The translations under genes were made by a program, and so were the position numbers. From assembly GCF_900473935.1 (NCBI RefSeq), contig NZ_UCNN01000030.1, forward strand, positions 62,001-126,000: 64,000 bases of DNA, in the 5' to 3' direction. A model generated the notes under the pieces. It saw only the letters and a list, made by a program, of their open reading frames with translations. It had not been told where the DNA came from and did not search any database. Shown one piece after another: positions 53,670 through 63,609 of the stretch; within the stretch, counting starts at the first letter, position 1, and every line of letters starts with the position of its first letter. This stretch comes from Synechococcus sp. UW105 (lineage in GTDB: Bacteria; Cyanobacteriota; Cyanobacteriia; PCC-6307; Cyanobiaceae).

Positions 53670-54004
53670 GCTGCGTGGTCCCCCTCGTTCGCATGACCCG
53701 CAGGGGAATCCATCCGTTCCCTGCGCAGCAGATTCCACGCCGCCAGTGCCAGGCAAGCATTGCCAAGCGCTGTGCAGCCAGCCTGAAGCACCACTAGTCC
53801 GCGCAACTGTTCGCTGTTATCGAAAAAATGCCAGGTACATGCAGCCATGGCACTCACCAGGGCTGGAGTCATTGCCAAGGCAAGCCAAAGCAGGGCTGGT
53901 TTGCCCTCCCGTTGTGCCTGACGCTGCAGCAAGGCAATCGCAGCAATCCATTCAAGAACGGAGGCCACATGGATCCACCATGTGCCAAGAGACAAGGCGT
54001 GCAT
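53666..54004 (-). CDS. DUF2499 membrane protein
   Basis: 112 residues. HALSLGTWWIHVASVLEWIAAIALL is the conserved start; two more helices follow (LLWLALAMTPALVSAMAACTWHFF and LVVLQAGCTALGNACLALAAW). It is coupled to DUF3593 by a four-base overlap. Known only as a cyanobacterial and plastid family of unknown function. Divergent from csaB. Confidence 0.87.
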   Translation of the reverse strand: MHALSLGTWWIHVASVLEWIAAIALLQRQAQREGKPALLWLALAMTPALVSAMAACTWHFFDNSEQLRGLVVLQAGCTALGNACLALAAWNLLRRERMDSPAGHANEGDHAA

Positions 54005-54074
54005 CGAAGCCTGTGGTTGATGCGAGCCTAGAACTTGCTAGCGGTCGATAATGCTGAGGTCAGGTCAAGGCTGA

Positions 54075-55187
54075 ATGGCGGTGACGCGTAGGACCCAGAG
54101 CCCTCAGGTGCTGTTATGCGGCTATTACGGCGAGCACAACCTTGGTGATGATGCACTGCTTGCTGTCTTGCTCGATCAGATCCCTTCCCCATGGATGTCT
54201 CGGGTTACAGCCCACGACAGCGAGGCGGTTCAAGGGCTGCATCAAGGCTACGGGGTTCGTGCTGTGCAGAGGAGATCGCTGAAGGCCACGGCTCAGGCTC
54301 TGATCCATTCAGATGCCTTGGTGCTTGGAGGAGGAAGTCTTCTTCAGGACAGCACCAGTTTCAAGAGCCTGATCTATTACATCTGCTTACTGGCATTGGC
54401 CAGGCTAAGGAGCATTCCCGTCATTCTCTGGGGTCAGGGGCTTGGCCCCCTGAATCGTTGGACCAGTCGCCTTTTGGTCCGACTGATCCTGCCGGGGGTC
54501 AGAGCCATCGGTTGGCGTGACCCCGCTTCAAAGCGGCTTGCTGACCAATGGCATGTCTCTGTGCCAACCCTTGTTGCTGCTGACCCTGTCTGGAGTTTTC
54601 CTGGCTTGGTTTGGGATGGTCAGCACTGCGCCGACGCAGAGCGAAGCGGCATCGTTCTCTGCTGGCGGCCAACGCGTCAGCTCAATCTGCATGAGTGGGC
54701 CCGTCTGATTGAGGTGGTGAATCAACTTGCAGAAGACCAAAGCCTGCCTGTCACATGGCTTGCGTTCCACAAGCATCAAGATCATCCCCTGCCAGGTTGG
54801 CTCGAAACGCACGGTTTGATGCCAGAAACTCTTGCCCGTCGTTCGCGCTTTCAGCTAGCTGAATCGCTGGATCAGGTCTTAACGCTGTTCTCTCGCTCTC
54901 AACTCGTCCTGCCGATGCGTTTACACGCATTGATTTTGTCTCAGTTGGCAGGGGCCCCCTGTGCTGCTCTCAGTTATGACCCCAAAGTCGCTGAGGCAGC
55001 TGCCATGGCCAAGCTCGATTGCGTCGATTTAGATCATCTCCCTTCGTTTGACGATTTGATGAGACGTTGGACAGATCAATTGATGCATCCGGTCGATGCC
55101 CACACGATCGATTGCATCAAAGAGGATGCTGGCCGTCATGGCGCAATGTTGCATCGGGAGCTCTCACGAATCATGAGCAGCCACTAG
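54075..55187 (+). CDS. csaB: Polysaccharide pyruvyl transferase CsaB
   Basis: 370 residues. LLCGYYGEHNLGDDALLAVLL is the signature loop; DALVLGGGSLLQDSTSF and VILWGQGLGPL follow, and the C-terminal LPMRLHALILSQLAGAPCAALSYDPKV carries the catalytic-region histidine. CsaB adds pyruvate ketals to cell-wall polysaccharide, anchoring S-layer (SLH) proteins. Its TAG shares the CTAG palindrome with the TAG of the convergent ggtA. Confidence 0.92.
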   Translation: MAVTRRTQSPQVLLCGYYGEHNLGDDALLAVLLDQIPSPWMSRVTAHDSEAVQGLHQGYGVRAVQRRSLKATAQALIHSDALVLGGGSLLQDSTSFKSLIYYICLLALARLRSIPVILWGQGLGPLNRWTSRLLVRLILPGVRAIGWRDPASKRLADQWHVSVPTLVAADPVWSFPGLVWDGQHCADAERSGIVLCWRPTRQLNLHEWARLIEVVNQLAEDQSLPVTWLAFHKHQDHPLPGWLETHGLMPETLARRSRFQLAESLDQVLTLFSRSQLVLPMRLHALILSQLAGAPCAALSYDPKVAEAAAMAKLDCVDLDHLPSFDDLMRRWTDQLMHPVDAHTIDCIKEDAGRHGAMLHRELSRIMSSH

Positions 55188-56158
55188 GCCGTAAGCCTCT
55201 TACCGCTTCTGGCGTTGAAGCGATGCTCCTGTTCCGGTGCCCAACTCACCTGGATCGATTCCGGAACAGTCTGTTCCGATCCCACATGCATTCGCAGTGG
55301 CCCCAGACGGGAGTCCAGCTGCCAGATTTGGCTGGCTCCGAGCCATTCTCTGTGCAGCAGCTCGCAGGCAATTCCCCCAGCCTGAAGCTTCAGAGCTTCA
55401 GGTCGAATGGCCTTGATGACACCCTGCTCAGGTGGCAAAACATTGATTTGGGGCCGACCGATAAATTCGGCTACGTACAACGAAGCGGGATGCTTGTACA
55501 ACTCGATGGGGTTCGCAACCTGCTCAATCTGGCCATCCTTCAAGACAGCAATGCGATCAGCGATTGCCATCGCCTCATGCTGATCGTGGGTGACATAAAT
55601 GACAGGTTTTTGATCTCGTAGCACCAGTCTGCGTAGTTCTGGTCTGAGCTCTTCTCTTAATTGTGCATCGAGATTGCTCATCGGTTCATCAAGCAGATAC
55701 ACCAGTGGGTCCCGAAGTAGAGCTCTTGCCAGGGCAACTCTTTGGCGCTGTCCGCCAGAGAGTTGGGCTGGTTTCTGACTGGCCCGCTCCTCAAGTTGCA
55801 CCAGTTGCAGAACCTGGCGAACGCGTTGTTGGCGCTCTGATGGGGCGACTCCGCGTACTTTCAGACCCAGTTCGAGATTGGCAGCCACACTGAGGTGAGG
55901 GAAGAGGGCGTAGCTTTGAAACACCATGCCCACTTTGCGATCAACCGCTGCGGTGGAGGTGACATCAGTGCCGTCGATAGTGATGGATCCCTCGTCGGCT
56001 TGATCTAAGCCAGCGATGATTCGAAGCGTCGTACTTTTCCCGCAGCCGCTAGCCCCCACAAGTGCCAGACATTCACCATTTTGAATCTCTAGATCCAAGT
56101 GGCGAAGAATCCACCGACCGTCAATTCGACGTCCAAGATTATTGAGCTTAAGACTCAT
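55184..56158 (-). CDS. ggtA: Glucosylglycerol ABC transporter ATPase GgtA
   Basis: 324 residues. LVGASGCGKSTTLRIIAGLDQ, LSGGQRQRVALARALLRDP, VYLLDEPMSNLDA and the His of VTHDQHEAMA form a MalK/UgpC-type ATPase, followed by an OB-like regulatory domain. It is the last gene of ggpS-ggtB-ggtC-ggtD-ggtA and starts inside ggtD with an ATGA overlap. Its assignment rests on that context; MalK-type domains alone do not reveal substrate. Confidence 0.88.
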   Translation of the reverse strand: MSLKLNNLGRRIDGRWILRHLDLEIQNGECLALVGASGCGKSTTLRIIAGLDQADEGSITIDGTDVTSTAAVDRKVGMVFQSYALFPHLSVAANLELGLKVRGVAPSERQQRVRQVLQLVQLEERASQKPAQLSGGQRQRVALARALLRDPLVYLLDEPMSNLDAQLREELRPELRRLVLRDQKPVIYVTHDQHEAMAIADRIAVLKDGQIEQVANPIELYKHPASLYVAEFIGRPQINVLPPEQGVIKAIRPEALKLQAGGIACELLHREWLGASQIWQLDSRLGPLRMHVGSEQTVPESIQVSWAPEQEHRFNARSGKRLTA

Positions 56159-56979
56159 CCCTTCACCGCTCCACTCGTGAGACCGGAGACAATCGATTTC
56201 TGGAAGATTAGGACCAATGCAATCAATGGAATTGAACCGAGAACCGTGGCAGCTGCGTAGGCACCATAGGGAACTGAATAGATGGAAGATCCAGCGATGC
56301 GAGCCATGGCGACCGGAAGGGTCAGCAGGCTGGAATCGCTAAGCCAAGTCAATGCAATCGGATATTCATTCCAGGCGAATAAAAATACGAGAATGGCGGT
56401 GCTAGCAGTGGCTGGAGCGATCAGAGGAATCAGGACCCAACGCAATCGAGACCATAGGCCTAATCCTTCCAGACGTGCTGCATCTTCTAAATCGATCGGA
56501 AGGTCTCGGAATGCGGCTGAGAGCAGCAGAATTGCCAAGGGTTGAGACAACGCTGCATATGGGATTGTTAGGGCAAGAAGGTGATTGCCCAGATGTAGGC
56601 TTCGAGCCACTTCCAGCAGGGCAAGAAACAGCAACACATAGGGGAACAGGGCTGCAACGATGAGCATGGTTTGCGCCACATTCGTGATCGTGCCCCTGGA
56701 CCGTGTAATCGCATAGGCAGCGGGTGTTGCGATGCAAAGGGTGAGAATGGTGCTGCCTGTTCCCACAATCAGGCTGTTGATGAGATACCTCCAGAACGGC
56801 GGATTGCCGGTGAGGACATCTTTATAATGGTTCAGAGTCCAGCGGTGATCAATGTTGGCGAAGGGGGTGATCAGAGCTTCGTTGGTGCTGAAAGAGGTAT
56901 AAAGCTGCCAAAGCAATGGGCCGAGTGACCAGCTGAGCAACAACACAATCAGCAATCGCCGTACCGGGAGAGTCTTCAC
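56155..56979 (-). CDS. ggtD: Glucosylglycerol ABC transporter permease GgtD
   Basis: 274 residues if GTG 56979 (MKTLPVRRLLIVLLLSW) is the start; an ORF start at 57027 would add 16 residues and overlap ggtC by 46 bases. Six helices, EAA loop EDAARLEGLGLWSRLRWVLIPLIAP near 185, MalG type. GTG 56979 lies in the loop of a long hairpin whose 5' arm contains its ribosome site, two bases after the ggtC stop. This arrangement suggests its translation depends on ribosomes finishing ggtC. Confidence 0.88.
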   Translation of the reverse strand: MKTLPVRRLLIVLLLSWSLGPLLWQLYTSFSTNEALITPFANIDHRWTLNHYKDVLTGNPPFWRYLINSLIVGTGSTILTLCIATPAAYAITRSRGTITNVAQTMLIVAALFPYVLLFLALLEVARSLHLGNHLLALTIPYAALSQPLAILLLSAAFRDLPIDLEDAARLEGLGLWSRLRWVLIPLIAPATASTAILVFLFAWNEYPIALTWLSDSSLLTLPVAMARIAGSSIYSVPYGAYAAATVLGSIPLIALVLIFQKSIVSGLTSGAVKG

Positions 56980-57002
56980 CGTCAGACTCTCCCGGTACGG
57001 CG
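56957..57002 (-). promoter_or_regulatory. Perfect 18-bp inverted repeat at the ggtC-ggtD junction
   Basis: Arms 56957-56974 and 56985-57002 are exact reverse complements around a 10-base loop. In the mRNA the loop is UGACGGUGAA: UGA is the ggtC stop and GUG the probable ggtD start. The likely ribosome site GGGAG sits in the 5' arm. The arms also encode GgtC residues RRTGRV and GgtD residues TLPVRR. A coupling switch or RNase-processing site is inferred. Confidence 0.8.
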
Positions 57003-57845
57003 TTGAAGACGAATCAGAAAGGACCAACTAATCAGGCAGAGCAGTAGTAGCAAGATGAAACTGCCGATCATCACTGTGGCGCTATAGCCGAAATCAAGGA
57101 AGCGCATGGCATTGATGTAAGCGTAGAGCGCCAGGCTTTCAGTGCTGCTGGCAGGTCCACCTCCAGTCATGACCTGCACGAGATCAAAGACACCAAAGGC
57201 CTGAGCGAGTCGAAACAGGAGAGCAAGCGCGATGTAGGGCTTCAGCAGAGGCAGGGTGATGCGCAGGAAACAGGTTCGCTGGGATGCACCTTCAAGACGC
57301 AGCGCCTCGTAGAGATCCGTTGGGATGGTTTGAAGGCCGGCTAGGAGAATTAAGGCGGCGAAGGGGGTGGTTTTCCAGACATCGGCCAACACCGTTGCCA
57401 TCCATGTGATCGATGGATTGGAAAGGATATTGAGAGGAGCGACCCCCAAGAGAGACGCCGTTTGATTCAGAGGTCCGTAGGGGGTGTTGAAGATCCAGCG
57501 CCAGCCCAGCGCCATCACTGTGGTGGGCAGAGCCCATGGAATGAGCGTCAGTGCTCGGGCCACACCACGGCCTCTCCAGCGCTGATCGAGTAACAGGGCA
57601 ATGGCAAGTGCCAGAAGCACTTCAAGGCTGACCGACACGACGGTGAAACGAAGTGTCTGGCCTGCATCCTGCCAAAAACGTTGATCGCTGACTAAACGAA
57701 GCCAATTGGCCCCCTGATTCGGAATTGGTACTAACCCGGTGAGCACCGAGTTGGCGTGAGCACTGAGCCACACGTAGTGCAGCATCGGAGCCACAAACAC
57801 CACTGCCAGCAGGACGGCGGCTGGCACAAGAAGAAGCAGCATCAA
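56982..57845 (-). CDS. ggtC: Glucosylglycerol ABC transporter permease GgtC
   Basis: 287 residues, six helices, MalF/UgpA type. The EAA loop is EALRLEGASQRTCFLRITLPLLKP near 190, and FDLVQVMTGGGPASSTESLALYAY near 235 is the conserved exit helix region. It pairs with GgtD as the membrane pore. It starts within ggtB (ATGA overlap) and ends inside the hairpin loop described at the ggtD start. Confidence 0.88.
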   Translation of the reverse strand: MMLLLLVPAAVLLAVVFVAPMLHYVWLSAHANSVLTGLVPIPNQGANWLRLVSDQRFWQDAGQTLRFTVVSVSLEVLLALAIALLLDQRWRGRGVARALTLIPWALPTTVMALGWRWIFNTPYGPLNQTASLLGVAPLNILSNPSITWMATVLADVWKTTPFAALILLAGLQTIPTDLYEALRLEGASQRTCFLRITLPLLKPYIALALLFRLAQAFGVFDLVQVMTGGGPASSTESLALYAYINAMRFLDFGYSATVMIGSFILLLLLCLISWSFLIRLQRRTGRV

Positions 57846-59128
57846 CGCCGATCTCCTGCAGAACGCATGATCACAGTGCTGGTATTGGTGGCATTTTTCA
57901 TTCCCTGTTCTGCACTGACTTCGCCAGTGAGAACGCCACTCAGTTCCCTCTGGAGAACATCACTCAATTGTGCATAGAGAGGGGTTTCAGGTCTGGCTTT
58001 TGTGTGTTCTAGAGCCTCCGCAAGCTTTGGCAGGGTGGGATTCACCTTGATCAGTTCCTGATCCTGAAAGAGCGACACGAGTACGGGTGTGTAGCCATGA
58101 GAGAGAAAGAGTGTCTTTTGGGCTTCTTCTGAGGTGAGGAAGCGAATGGCCTCTGCCGTTGCATCTTGATGGGCACTGCTCTCCAACAAAGCAAGACCCC
58201 AACTCCCCAGGGTTGCTGTTGAGGAGGATGCTTCCTTGGCCACCATGGTGCTGATGCCTACCTTCCCTTTGACCTCACTGTCGGGCTTCTGCAACTCTGC
58301 CCAGGCATAGGGCCAATTCCGCATCAAGGCTGAATCCCCTACCTTGAAACTCTGCAGTGCATCTGGCTCGGCGTAATTGGTGACTGCTTGGGGACTAATG
58401 CCAGAACTGATGAGATGGCGAAGCCAGGTCGCTGCTTCAACTCCATTGCGTTTGTCGAGACCGAAGGCGCCGTTTTCTGGATCCATCCAATAACCACCGA
58501 AGCCGTCGATGATTTCAAGGAAAACACAGCTGAGGCCTTCATATTGACGCCCTTGCCATACGTATCCCCAAGGAACCTTTTGATCGGCTTGAAGCTTCAC
58601 GCTGATGGCTTCGAGTTGCTCAGGGGTTTCGGGTGGCCGATCCATTAGATCAGTGCGCCAGTAGAGCAGGCCCATGCTTGCCACGAAGGGCCAGCGGTAG
58701 AGAGTGCCCTGGTAGGTGTTTCCCTCGCGAGCACCAGTGGCAAGTGTCTCCACATCCGATGCGTCGAACCAGGGATCGAGAGATTGAAGCCATCCTGCAG
58801 CTGCATATTTCGGCAGCCAGGTCACATCCATCAAAAGCGCATCGAAGGGTGTATCACCTAGAAGCAGACTGCTGATGGCCAAATCAGAAATCGCTTCTGT
58901 TTCAAACGGTCCGCGAATCACGTCAAGGTGAATATTGCCTTTGTGCAAGCGGTTGAATTGTTCCACCAATGGCCTGGTTGCATCGGCGAACGGAGCCGGC
59001 ATCAGGATGTTGATGCGTTCAACGTGCCGAAACGGTGCCGATGCCAGGCCGATGGGGATGATGAGCAGCGCCAGCAGTGCAGCCAGAAGACGTGGACGCA
59101 GCGCAACAACCCTCTGCAGTGGCGTCAT
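57842..59128 (-). CDS. ggtB: Glucosylglycerol ABC transporter substrate-binding protein GgtB
   Basis: 428 residues. An N-terminal hydrophobic segment (LLAALLALLIIPIGLASAPF, about 14-33) is a signal or anchor without a lipobox Cys. The mature part, FADATRPLVEQFNRLHKGNIHLDVIRG, DALLMDVTWLPKYAAAGWL and a later AMNG-like lobe, is an extracellular sugar-binding (family 1) fold. It would capture leaked or external glucosylglycerol for GgtCD. ATGA overlaps couple it to ggpS and ggtC. Confidence 0.9.
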   Translation of the reverse strand: MTPLQRVVALRPRLLAALLALLIIPIGLASAPFRHVERINILMPAPFADATRPLVEQFNRLHKGNIHLDVIRGPFETEAISDLAISSLLLGDTPFDALLMDVTWLPKYAAAGWLQSLDPWFDASDVETLATGAREGNTYQGTLYRWPFVASMGLLYWRTDLMDRPPETPEQLEAISVKLQADQKVPWGYVWQGRQYEGLSCVFLEIIDGFGGYWMDPENGAFGLDKRNGVEAATWLRHLISSGISPQAVTNYAEPDALQSFKVGDSALMRNWPYAWAELQKPDSEVKGKVGISTMVAKEASSSTATLGSWGLALLESSAHQDATAEAIRFLTSEEAQKTLFLSHGYTPVLVSLFQDQELIKVNPTLPKLAEALEHTKARPETPLYAQLSDVLQRELSGVLTGEVSAEQGMKNATNTSTVIMRSAGDRR

Positions 59129-60618
59129 CGAGGCGATAACTCGAGGCTTCCCATCTGTTCTTCAGCCCAGTCTTGAACCGTAAAAGCTTCTACCGCGGCA
59201 GTCATAGTTCGCATCCGTCGCTTTTGCTCATTTTCGGGCATCTCCAGGGCCAATTCAATCGCGTCGTCCATCCGTCTGTGCGAATAGGGATTAGTCAAGA
59301 CAGCACCGTCAAGAACCACAGAGGCACCTGTGAATTCTGACAACACCAATACGCCTCCTTGATTCTTGCGTGCGGCTGCATATTCCTTGGCCACGAGATT
59401 CAAGCCATCTCGCAAAGGAGTAATCCAGCAGATATCAGATTGAGTAAACCATGCCACCATCTCTTCATAGGGAATGCGGCGAGTCGAAAAACGAATCGGC
59501 ACCCAGTCAATGAGGCTGAAACGGCCATTAATTCGTCCTGCCATTTCCTCAATTGAACGCTGTGTGTCTTCGTAAATTTTCATGCCGCTGGCTGCAGAGA
59601 CACAGGCAAGCATTAACACCACTTTTCCATGAAGATCCTTCCGCCGTTCGAGAAGTCGCTCAAAGGCTAGGAGTAGTTCTTCATTACCTTTGGTGTAGTC
59701 GACTCTGCTGGCAGAAAGGATCAGCTTCCTCCCCTTTCTAGTGTCTTCTTCAATATGAACACCAAGATTTTTGGTCTCCTGATCGTTGACCAGTGCTTGA
59801 ATCACATCAGGAGACGTTCCTACTGGTGACGAAACAAGCTGGATCGTTCGCCCCTCGTAAGTAAGCCAAGGGGTTTCTGAAGGCTCTGTGAGCGCCGTAC
59901 CAGTACTAAGAAAACGAGGGTTCACAGCACGTTTTGGGCCCTTCTTGGCCCCAAGAAGACAGTTTGCCGCTCGTGCAAAGTTTTCTGTGTAACGGGGAAT
60001 ATGGAACCCGACCAAATCACAGCAGAGAAGGCTTTCGAGGATCTGTTGACGCCAAGGAAGAATTGCAAAGACATCGTTCCCCGGGAATGGGGTGTGATGA
60101 AAAAAGGCAATCTTTAGATCGGGGCGTTCGGCTCTGATGTAACCAGGAGCTAGCCAAAGATTGTAGTCATGAATCCAAACAGTCGCACCCACTGCGGCTT
60201 CTTTGCATGCCGCCTCTGCAAAACGACGGTTGACGTCTTCGAAAATCCCCCAGTCGGCATTGTTAACTTCGAAGTGGGTGGGGAAAGTATGGAGAATGGG
60301 CCAGAACGATTCCTTTGATGTGACGTGATAGAAGCTAGAAATCTGGTATTGCTCGAGTGGAATACGCCTCAAAGTAAAGGGAGAAGGATTCTCCATCGAG
60401 ATCCTTTCGTCAACGCTGGTACTAACCTCGTCTACCTGACGCCATGCAATCCAGGTGCCATCATGATGATTGCGAAATAGGTTTCTTAGAGTTGGAATGA
60501 TACCGTTTGGACTTTTCTGGTCTCCCCAACTTCGATTTCCCTTGTCATCAATGACCTCATCAAAAGGGGTTCGATGGTAGAGAAGAATAAAAGAACTCTT
60601 TCCTTCGTCGTTCAGCAT
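59125..60618 (-). CDS. ggpS: Glucosylglycerol-phosphate synthase
   Basis: 497 residues, GT20 family. FILLYHRTPFDEV...SPNGIIPTLRNLF, FYHVTSKESFWPILHTFPTHF, WIHDYNLWLAPGYIR, FFHHTPFPGNDVFAILPWR and ITPLRDGLNLVAKEYAAA follow the Synechocystis GgpS sequence closely as I recall it. It joins ADP-glucose and glycerol-3-phosphate to make the compatible solute precursor under salt stress. First gene of the ggpS-ggtBCDA operon. The phosphatase partner (ggpP) is not in this window. Confidence 0.94.
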   Translation of the reverse strand: MLNDEGKSSFILLYHRTPFDEVIDDKGNRSWGDQKSPNGIIPTLRNLFRNHHDGTWIAWRQVDEVSTSVDERISMENPSPFTLRRIPLEQYQISSFYHVTSKESFWPILHTFPTHFEVNNADWGIFEDVNRRFAEAACKEAAVGATVWIHDYNLWLAPGYIRAERPDLKIAFFHHTPFPGNDVFAILPWRQQILESLLCCDLVGFHIPRYTENFARAANCLLGAKKGPKRAVNPRFLSTGTALTEPSETPWLTYEGRTIQLVSSPVGTSPDVIQALVNDQETKNLGVHIEEDTRKGRKLILSASRVDYTKGNEELLLAFERLLERRKDLHGKVVLMLACVSAASGMKIYEDTQRSIEEMAGRINGRFSLIDWVPIRFSTRRIPYEEMVAWFTQSDICWITPLRDGLNLVAKEYAAARKNQGGVLVLSEFTGASVVLDGAVLTNPYSHRRMDDAIELALEMPENEQKRRMRTMTAAVEAFTVQDWAEEQMGSLELSPR

Positions 60619-60713
60619 GAAAGCCCTCTAAGTGCCATGTGCCTTGGTAGGCATCTGGTTGACTGCTATTTTCCCACATGCTCCACGACGCAATGGTGTG
60701 AACCACAGTGTTC

Positions 60714-61271
60714 TTAGGCCAATGCGTTGTCCTTATAGGTTTTGAGGGTTTCAAGCACGTCTTTGGCATGCCCTGTTGGCCGAACCCCTGTCCAAGTCTG
60801 ACGAATCGTCCCGGTTGGATCGATTAAAAACGTATGGCGCAGCGAATACGGTGCCATCCATGAGCCATAGGCTTTGCTCACCCGGCCGTCCATGTCGGAC
60901 AGCAGCAAGAAATCAAGCTCTTCCGAACTGCAGAAGGAGGCATGGTCGTCGACGCCATCAGCGCTGATGCCCACAATTGACGCTCCAGACTGCTCAAACT
61001 GATCGTTCAATTGCTGAAAACCGTGGGCTTCAATCGTGCAGCCCGACGTAAAATCGCGTGGGTAGAAATAAAGCACGATCCATCGACCCCGAAACTGATC
61101 AAGGCTCCAGATGTCTTGATCCTGTTGGCCTCGCACCGTTCCTGGCAGTGAAAAATCAGGAGCGCGCTGGTCAATGGACGGTAAAGGGCCCCCTAAAGCT
61201 TTTGTAGGCCTTGGGGCCAACAGCAAAGCCCCGAAAGCAGCGAGCCGACGGATGAATTGACGTCGGTTCAT
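60714..61271 (-). CDS. Exported PrxQ/Bcp-like peroxiredoxin
   Basis: 185 residues. An N-terminal MNRRQFIRRLAAFGALLLAP looks like a twin-arginine-type signal, placing it in the lumen or periplasm. Peroxidatic Cys78 lies in YPRDFTSGCTIEAHGF with the PxxxTxxC-type pocket. The position five residues later, where Bcp enzymes carry the resolving Cys, is His83, so resolution may use another Cys (SFCSSEELD) or an outside thiol. It reduces hydroperoxides with electrons from thioredoxin or similar. Confidence 0.87.
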   Translation of the reverse strand: MNRRQFIRRLAAFGALLLAPRPTKALGGPLPSIDQRAPDFSLPGTVRGQQDQDIWSLDQFRGRWIVLYFYPRDFTSGCTIEAHGFQQLNDQFEQSGASIVGISADGVDDHASFCSSEELDFLLLSDMDGRVSKAYGSWMAPYSLRHTFLIDPTGTIRQTWTGVRPTGHAKDVLETLKTYKDNALA

Positions 61272-61317
61272 GCTGGTTTCGGGGCTGAAGAGATGGCTGC
61301 TGCCAGTGGCTTGGAAC

Positions 61318-61554
61318 TCAGAGCTTGCTCAGATCCACACCAAGAGAACGAGCATAGGCACCCAGGCCTTTCTTTTGAATGGTCTTGAGGGCTCGTGTGG
61401 TCACACGAAGCTTCACCCAGCGATTGCCTTCTGCCCACCACAGCCGCCTCTGTTGCAGATTGGCTTGCTGCAGTTTCTTCGTACGGATATGTGAATGGCT
61501 CACGGCCATGCCGTTGTTAGCCCGAGTACCGGTGAGCTGACACACCCGTGACAT
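61318..61554 (-). CDS. rpmB: 50S ribosomal protein L28
   Basis: 78 residues from ATG 61554: [20 protein letters not shown], then a basic [19 protein letters not shown] and [21 protein letters not shown], the L28 pattern. The frame extends upstream to 61623 without conserved character. It follows htpG on the same strand by 61 bases. Confidence 0.96.
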   Translation of the reverse strand: MSRVCQLTGTRANNGMAVSHSHIRTKKLQQANLQQRRLWWAEGNRWVKLRVTTRALKTIQKKGLGAYARSLGVDLSKL

Positions 61555-61615
61555 GATGAACTTCCTGTAGAGCAGTGGCACTAAGCCAAGAGTTGATCCT
61601 ACCAAAGAGGGACGC

Positions 61616-63520
61616 TCACACACCTCTCTCCATCAGTTCTGACATCAGTTTGGTGCTACGGGACTGAAAGCCTGCGAGCTCATTGGGCTCCAGCCCTCCG
61701 ACCGACAACCGGGCCATGTCATAGAGATGCTGGGCTAGGGATGCCGCTAGTTGCTGGCTTGGAGAACTGGTCTCATTGCTGACGAGAACGCTGCCCGCAT
61801 TCAGTTTCAAGAGACCTTCCACCATGGGATGACGGCGATTCACCAGCAGAACATGATGGTCTGGTAATCCGGGGAGACGTTGCTCCATCAGAGCACCGAT
61901 GTCATTCATACGGCGCATCTGCTCAGGAAGAAGGATGAGTGCCGCAGGAGAATCAGCACCACCTTTCAGTGCTTGCACCTGGATCGTGACCTTGTCGTTG
62001 TTGAGCGCTTTTTTAATCAAGCCACGCAGGTTTTCACTTGGGCTTTCACCATCTTGATCGGTCAGTTCAGGTTGTTCATCGCGCAGGCTCTCGTCGAGCT
62101 CGGCATCAACACGCTGAAATTTGAGCTCACTATGCTTCGATTCAAGCCAAGGAATGAATTGACTGTCGATCACTGTTTCGGCGAGGAGAACTTCCGCTCC
62201 CTGGCCTTTCCAAAGGCTAAGAGCCCCTGCTTGTGCAATTTCGTCAGTGCAGTAAAGAACGCGATTGACATGATCGCTCGCTTGGCGGGCTCGATAGCCC
62301 GCCAAAGTTGTAAAGGCTTGATCCCCTACGGCAATGGGTTCTTCTGTTTCGCTTGGATTTGGTGGTGCGGTTGTGCCAAACAAGATGAGCTCACTGACCT
62401 GATCGGCAAACTTTTCATCCTCCATGGCCCCGATCTTCACGAATGGAGCCAAGGCATCCCATGCCTCGGCGTAGGACTTGGCATCCTCTTGCTTGAGGTT
62501 GCGTAGACGATCTGCAACTTTCTTGGCTACAAAATTGCCAATAGACCGCACTCTGCGGTCAGTCTGCAATGCGCTGCGACTGACGTTCAGAGGAATGTCT
62601 GGTGAGTCGATCACGCCTCGCAGTGGCAATAGATATCGAGGAACTATTTCCTTGATTGAATCGCTAACGAAGACTTGATTGCAGTAGAGACGGATCTCGC
62701 CCTTTTCCCAGTCGGCCCGACCACTCACTTTCGGGAAGAAGAGAATTCCTTGCAGTGCATAGGGGTAATCTGTATTGAGGTGAACCCAAAGCAATGGGTC
62801 ACCCTGGAATGGATAAAGATATCGATAAAGTTCGATGTAGTCCTCGTCAGTTAGCTCTCTTGGTGATTGCCTCCATGGTGCTATTTTTTTGTTGACTGGC
62901 TCTCCTTCTAGCTCCACTGTGACCGGCATGAAGTCGCAATACTGCGTGATCAGATTGCGCAGGCGGGCTGGCTCGAGGTATTCAACTTCTTCGTCGAGAA
63001 GATGCAGAATCACGTCTGTGCCTGGTTCACTCCGCTCAGCAGCTTCAAGGCTGAAGTTGGGGGAACCGTCACAACACCAGCGCACAGGCTCTGAGTTGGG
63101 TCGAGCTGAACAGGTAATCAGCTCAACTTCTCGGGCGACCATAAAACTTGAATAAAACCCTAGGCCGAAATGTCCAATAATTGCGTCGTCTTCTTTCTTG
63201 TACTTTTCCAGGAAATCTTCTGCACTTGAGAATGCAACCTGATTGATATAGCGCTTTACTTCATCGGCGGTCATGCCAATGCCGTTATCTGTGATGGTGA
63301 TCGTTTTCTTTTCGCGATCAACCCGAATTGAGACGGTGCCTTCGGCTCCTTCGCTGCAGTCTCCCGCCATCGCTGCCATTCGACGCTTGCTAATGGCATC
63401 AGCAGCGTTGCTGACTAGTTCGCGTAAAAAGACCTCATGGCCGGAATAAACCGCCTTCTTGATAATCGGGAAAATATTTTCGGTATGGATCTGAATCTGA
63501 CCCTGTTCTAGAACGGTCAT
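61616..63520 (-). CDS. htpG: Molecular chaperone HtpG (Hsp90)
   Basis: 634 residues. The GHKL ATPase start [64 protein letters not shown] and the middle-domain [19 protein letters not shown] are all clear. Cyanobacterial HtpG helps in heat, light and oxidative stress and interacts with phycobilisome linkers. It lies upstream of rpmB. Confidence 0.96.
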   Translation of the reverse strand: MTVLEQGQIQIHTENIFPIIKKAVYSGHEVFLRELVSNAADAISKRRMAAMAGDCSEGAEGTVSIRVDREKKTITITDNGIGMTADEVKRYINQVAFSSAEDFLEKYKKEDDAIIGHFGLGFYSSFMVAREVELITCSARPNSEPVRWCCDGSPNFSLEAAERSEPGTDVILHLLDEEVEYLEPARLRNLITQYCDFMPVTVELEGEPVNKKIAPWRQSPRELTDEDYIELYRYLYPFQGDPLLWVHLNTDYPYALQGILFFPKVSGRADWEKGEIRLYCNQVFVSDSIKEIVPRYLLPLRGVIDSPDIPLNVSRSALQTDRRVRSIGNFVAKKVADRLRNLKQEDAKSYAEAWDALAPFVKIGAMEDEKFADQVSELILFGTTAPPNPSETEEPIAVGDQAFTTLAGYRARQASDHVNRVLYCTDEIAQAGALSLWKGQGAEVLLAETVIDSQFIPWLESKHSELKFQRVDAELDESLRDEQPELTDQDGESPSENLRGLIKKALNNDKVTIQVQALKGGADSPAALILLPEQMRRMNDIGALMEQRLPGLPDHHVLLVNRRHPMVEGLLKLNAGSVLVSNETSSPSQQLAASLAQHLYDMARLSVGGLEPNELAGFQSRSTKLMSELMERGV

Positions 63521-63609
63521 GGCACGAGATCGAACAAGGCGAGATTAGGGATGTCCCTTCAGCTGCTCAAGCCTTTTGTTGGTGAGGTCTCCGTACCTCG
63601 CCCGTAGGG

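Noticed and set aside
61880-62506. 208-codon plus-strand frame
   Set aside because: Antisense to htpG; no recognisable domain.
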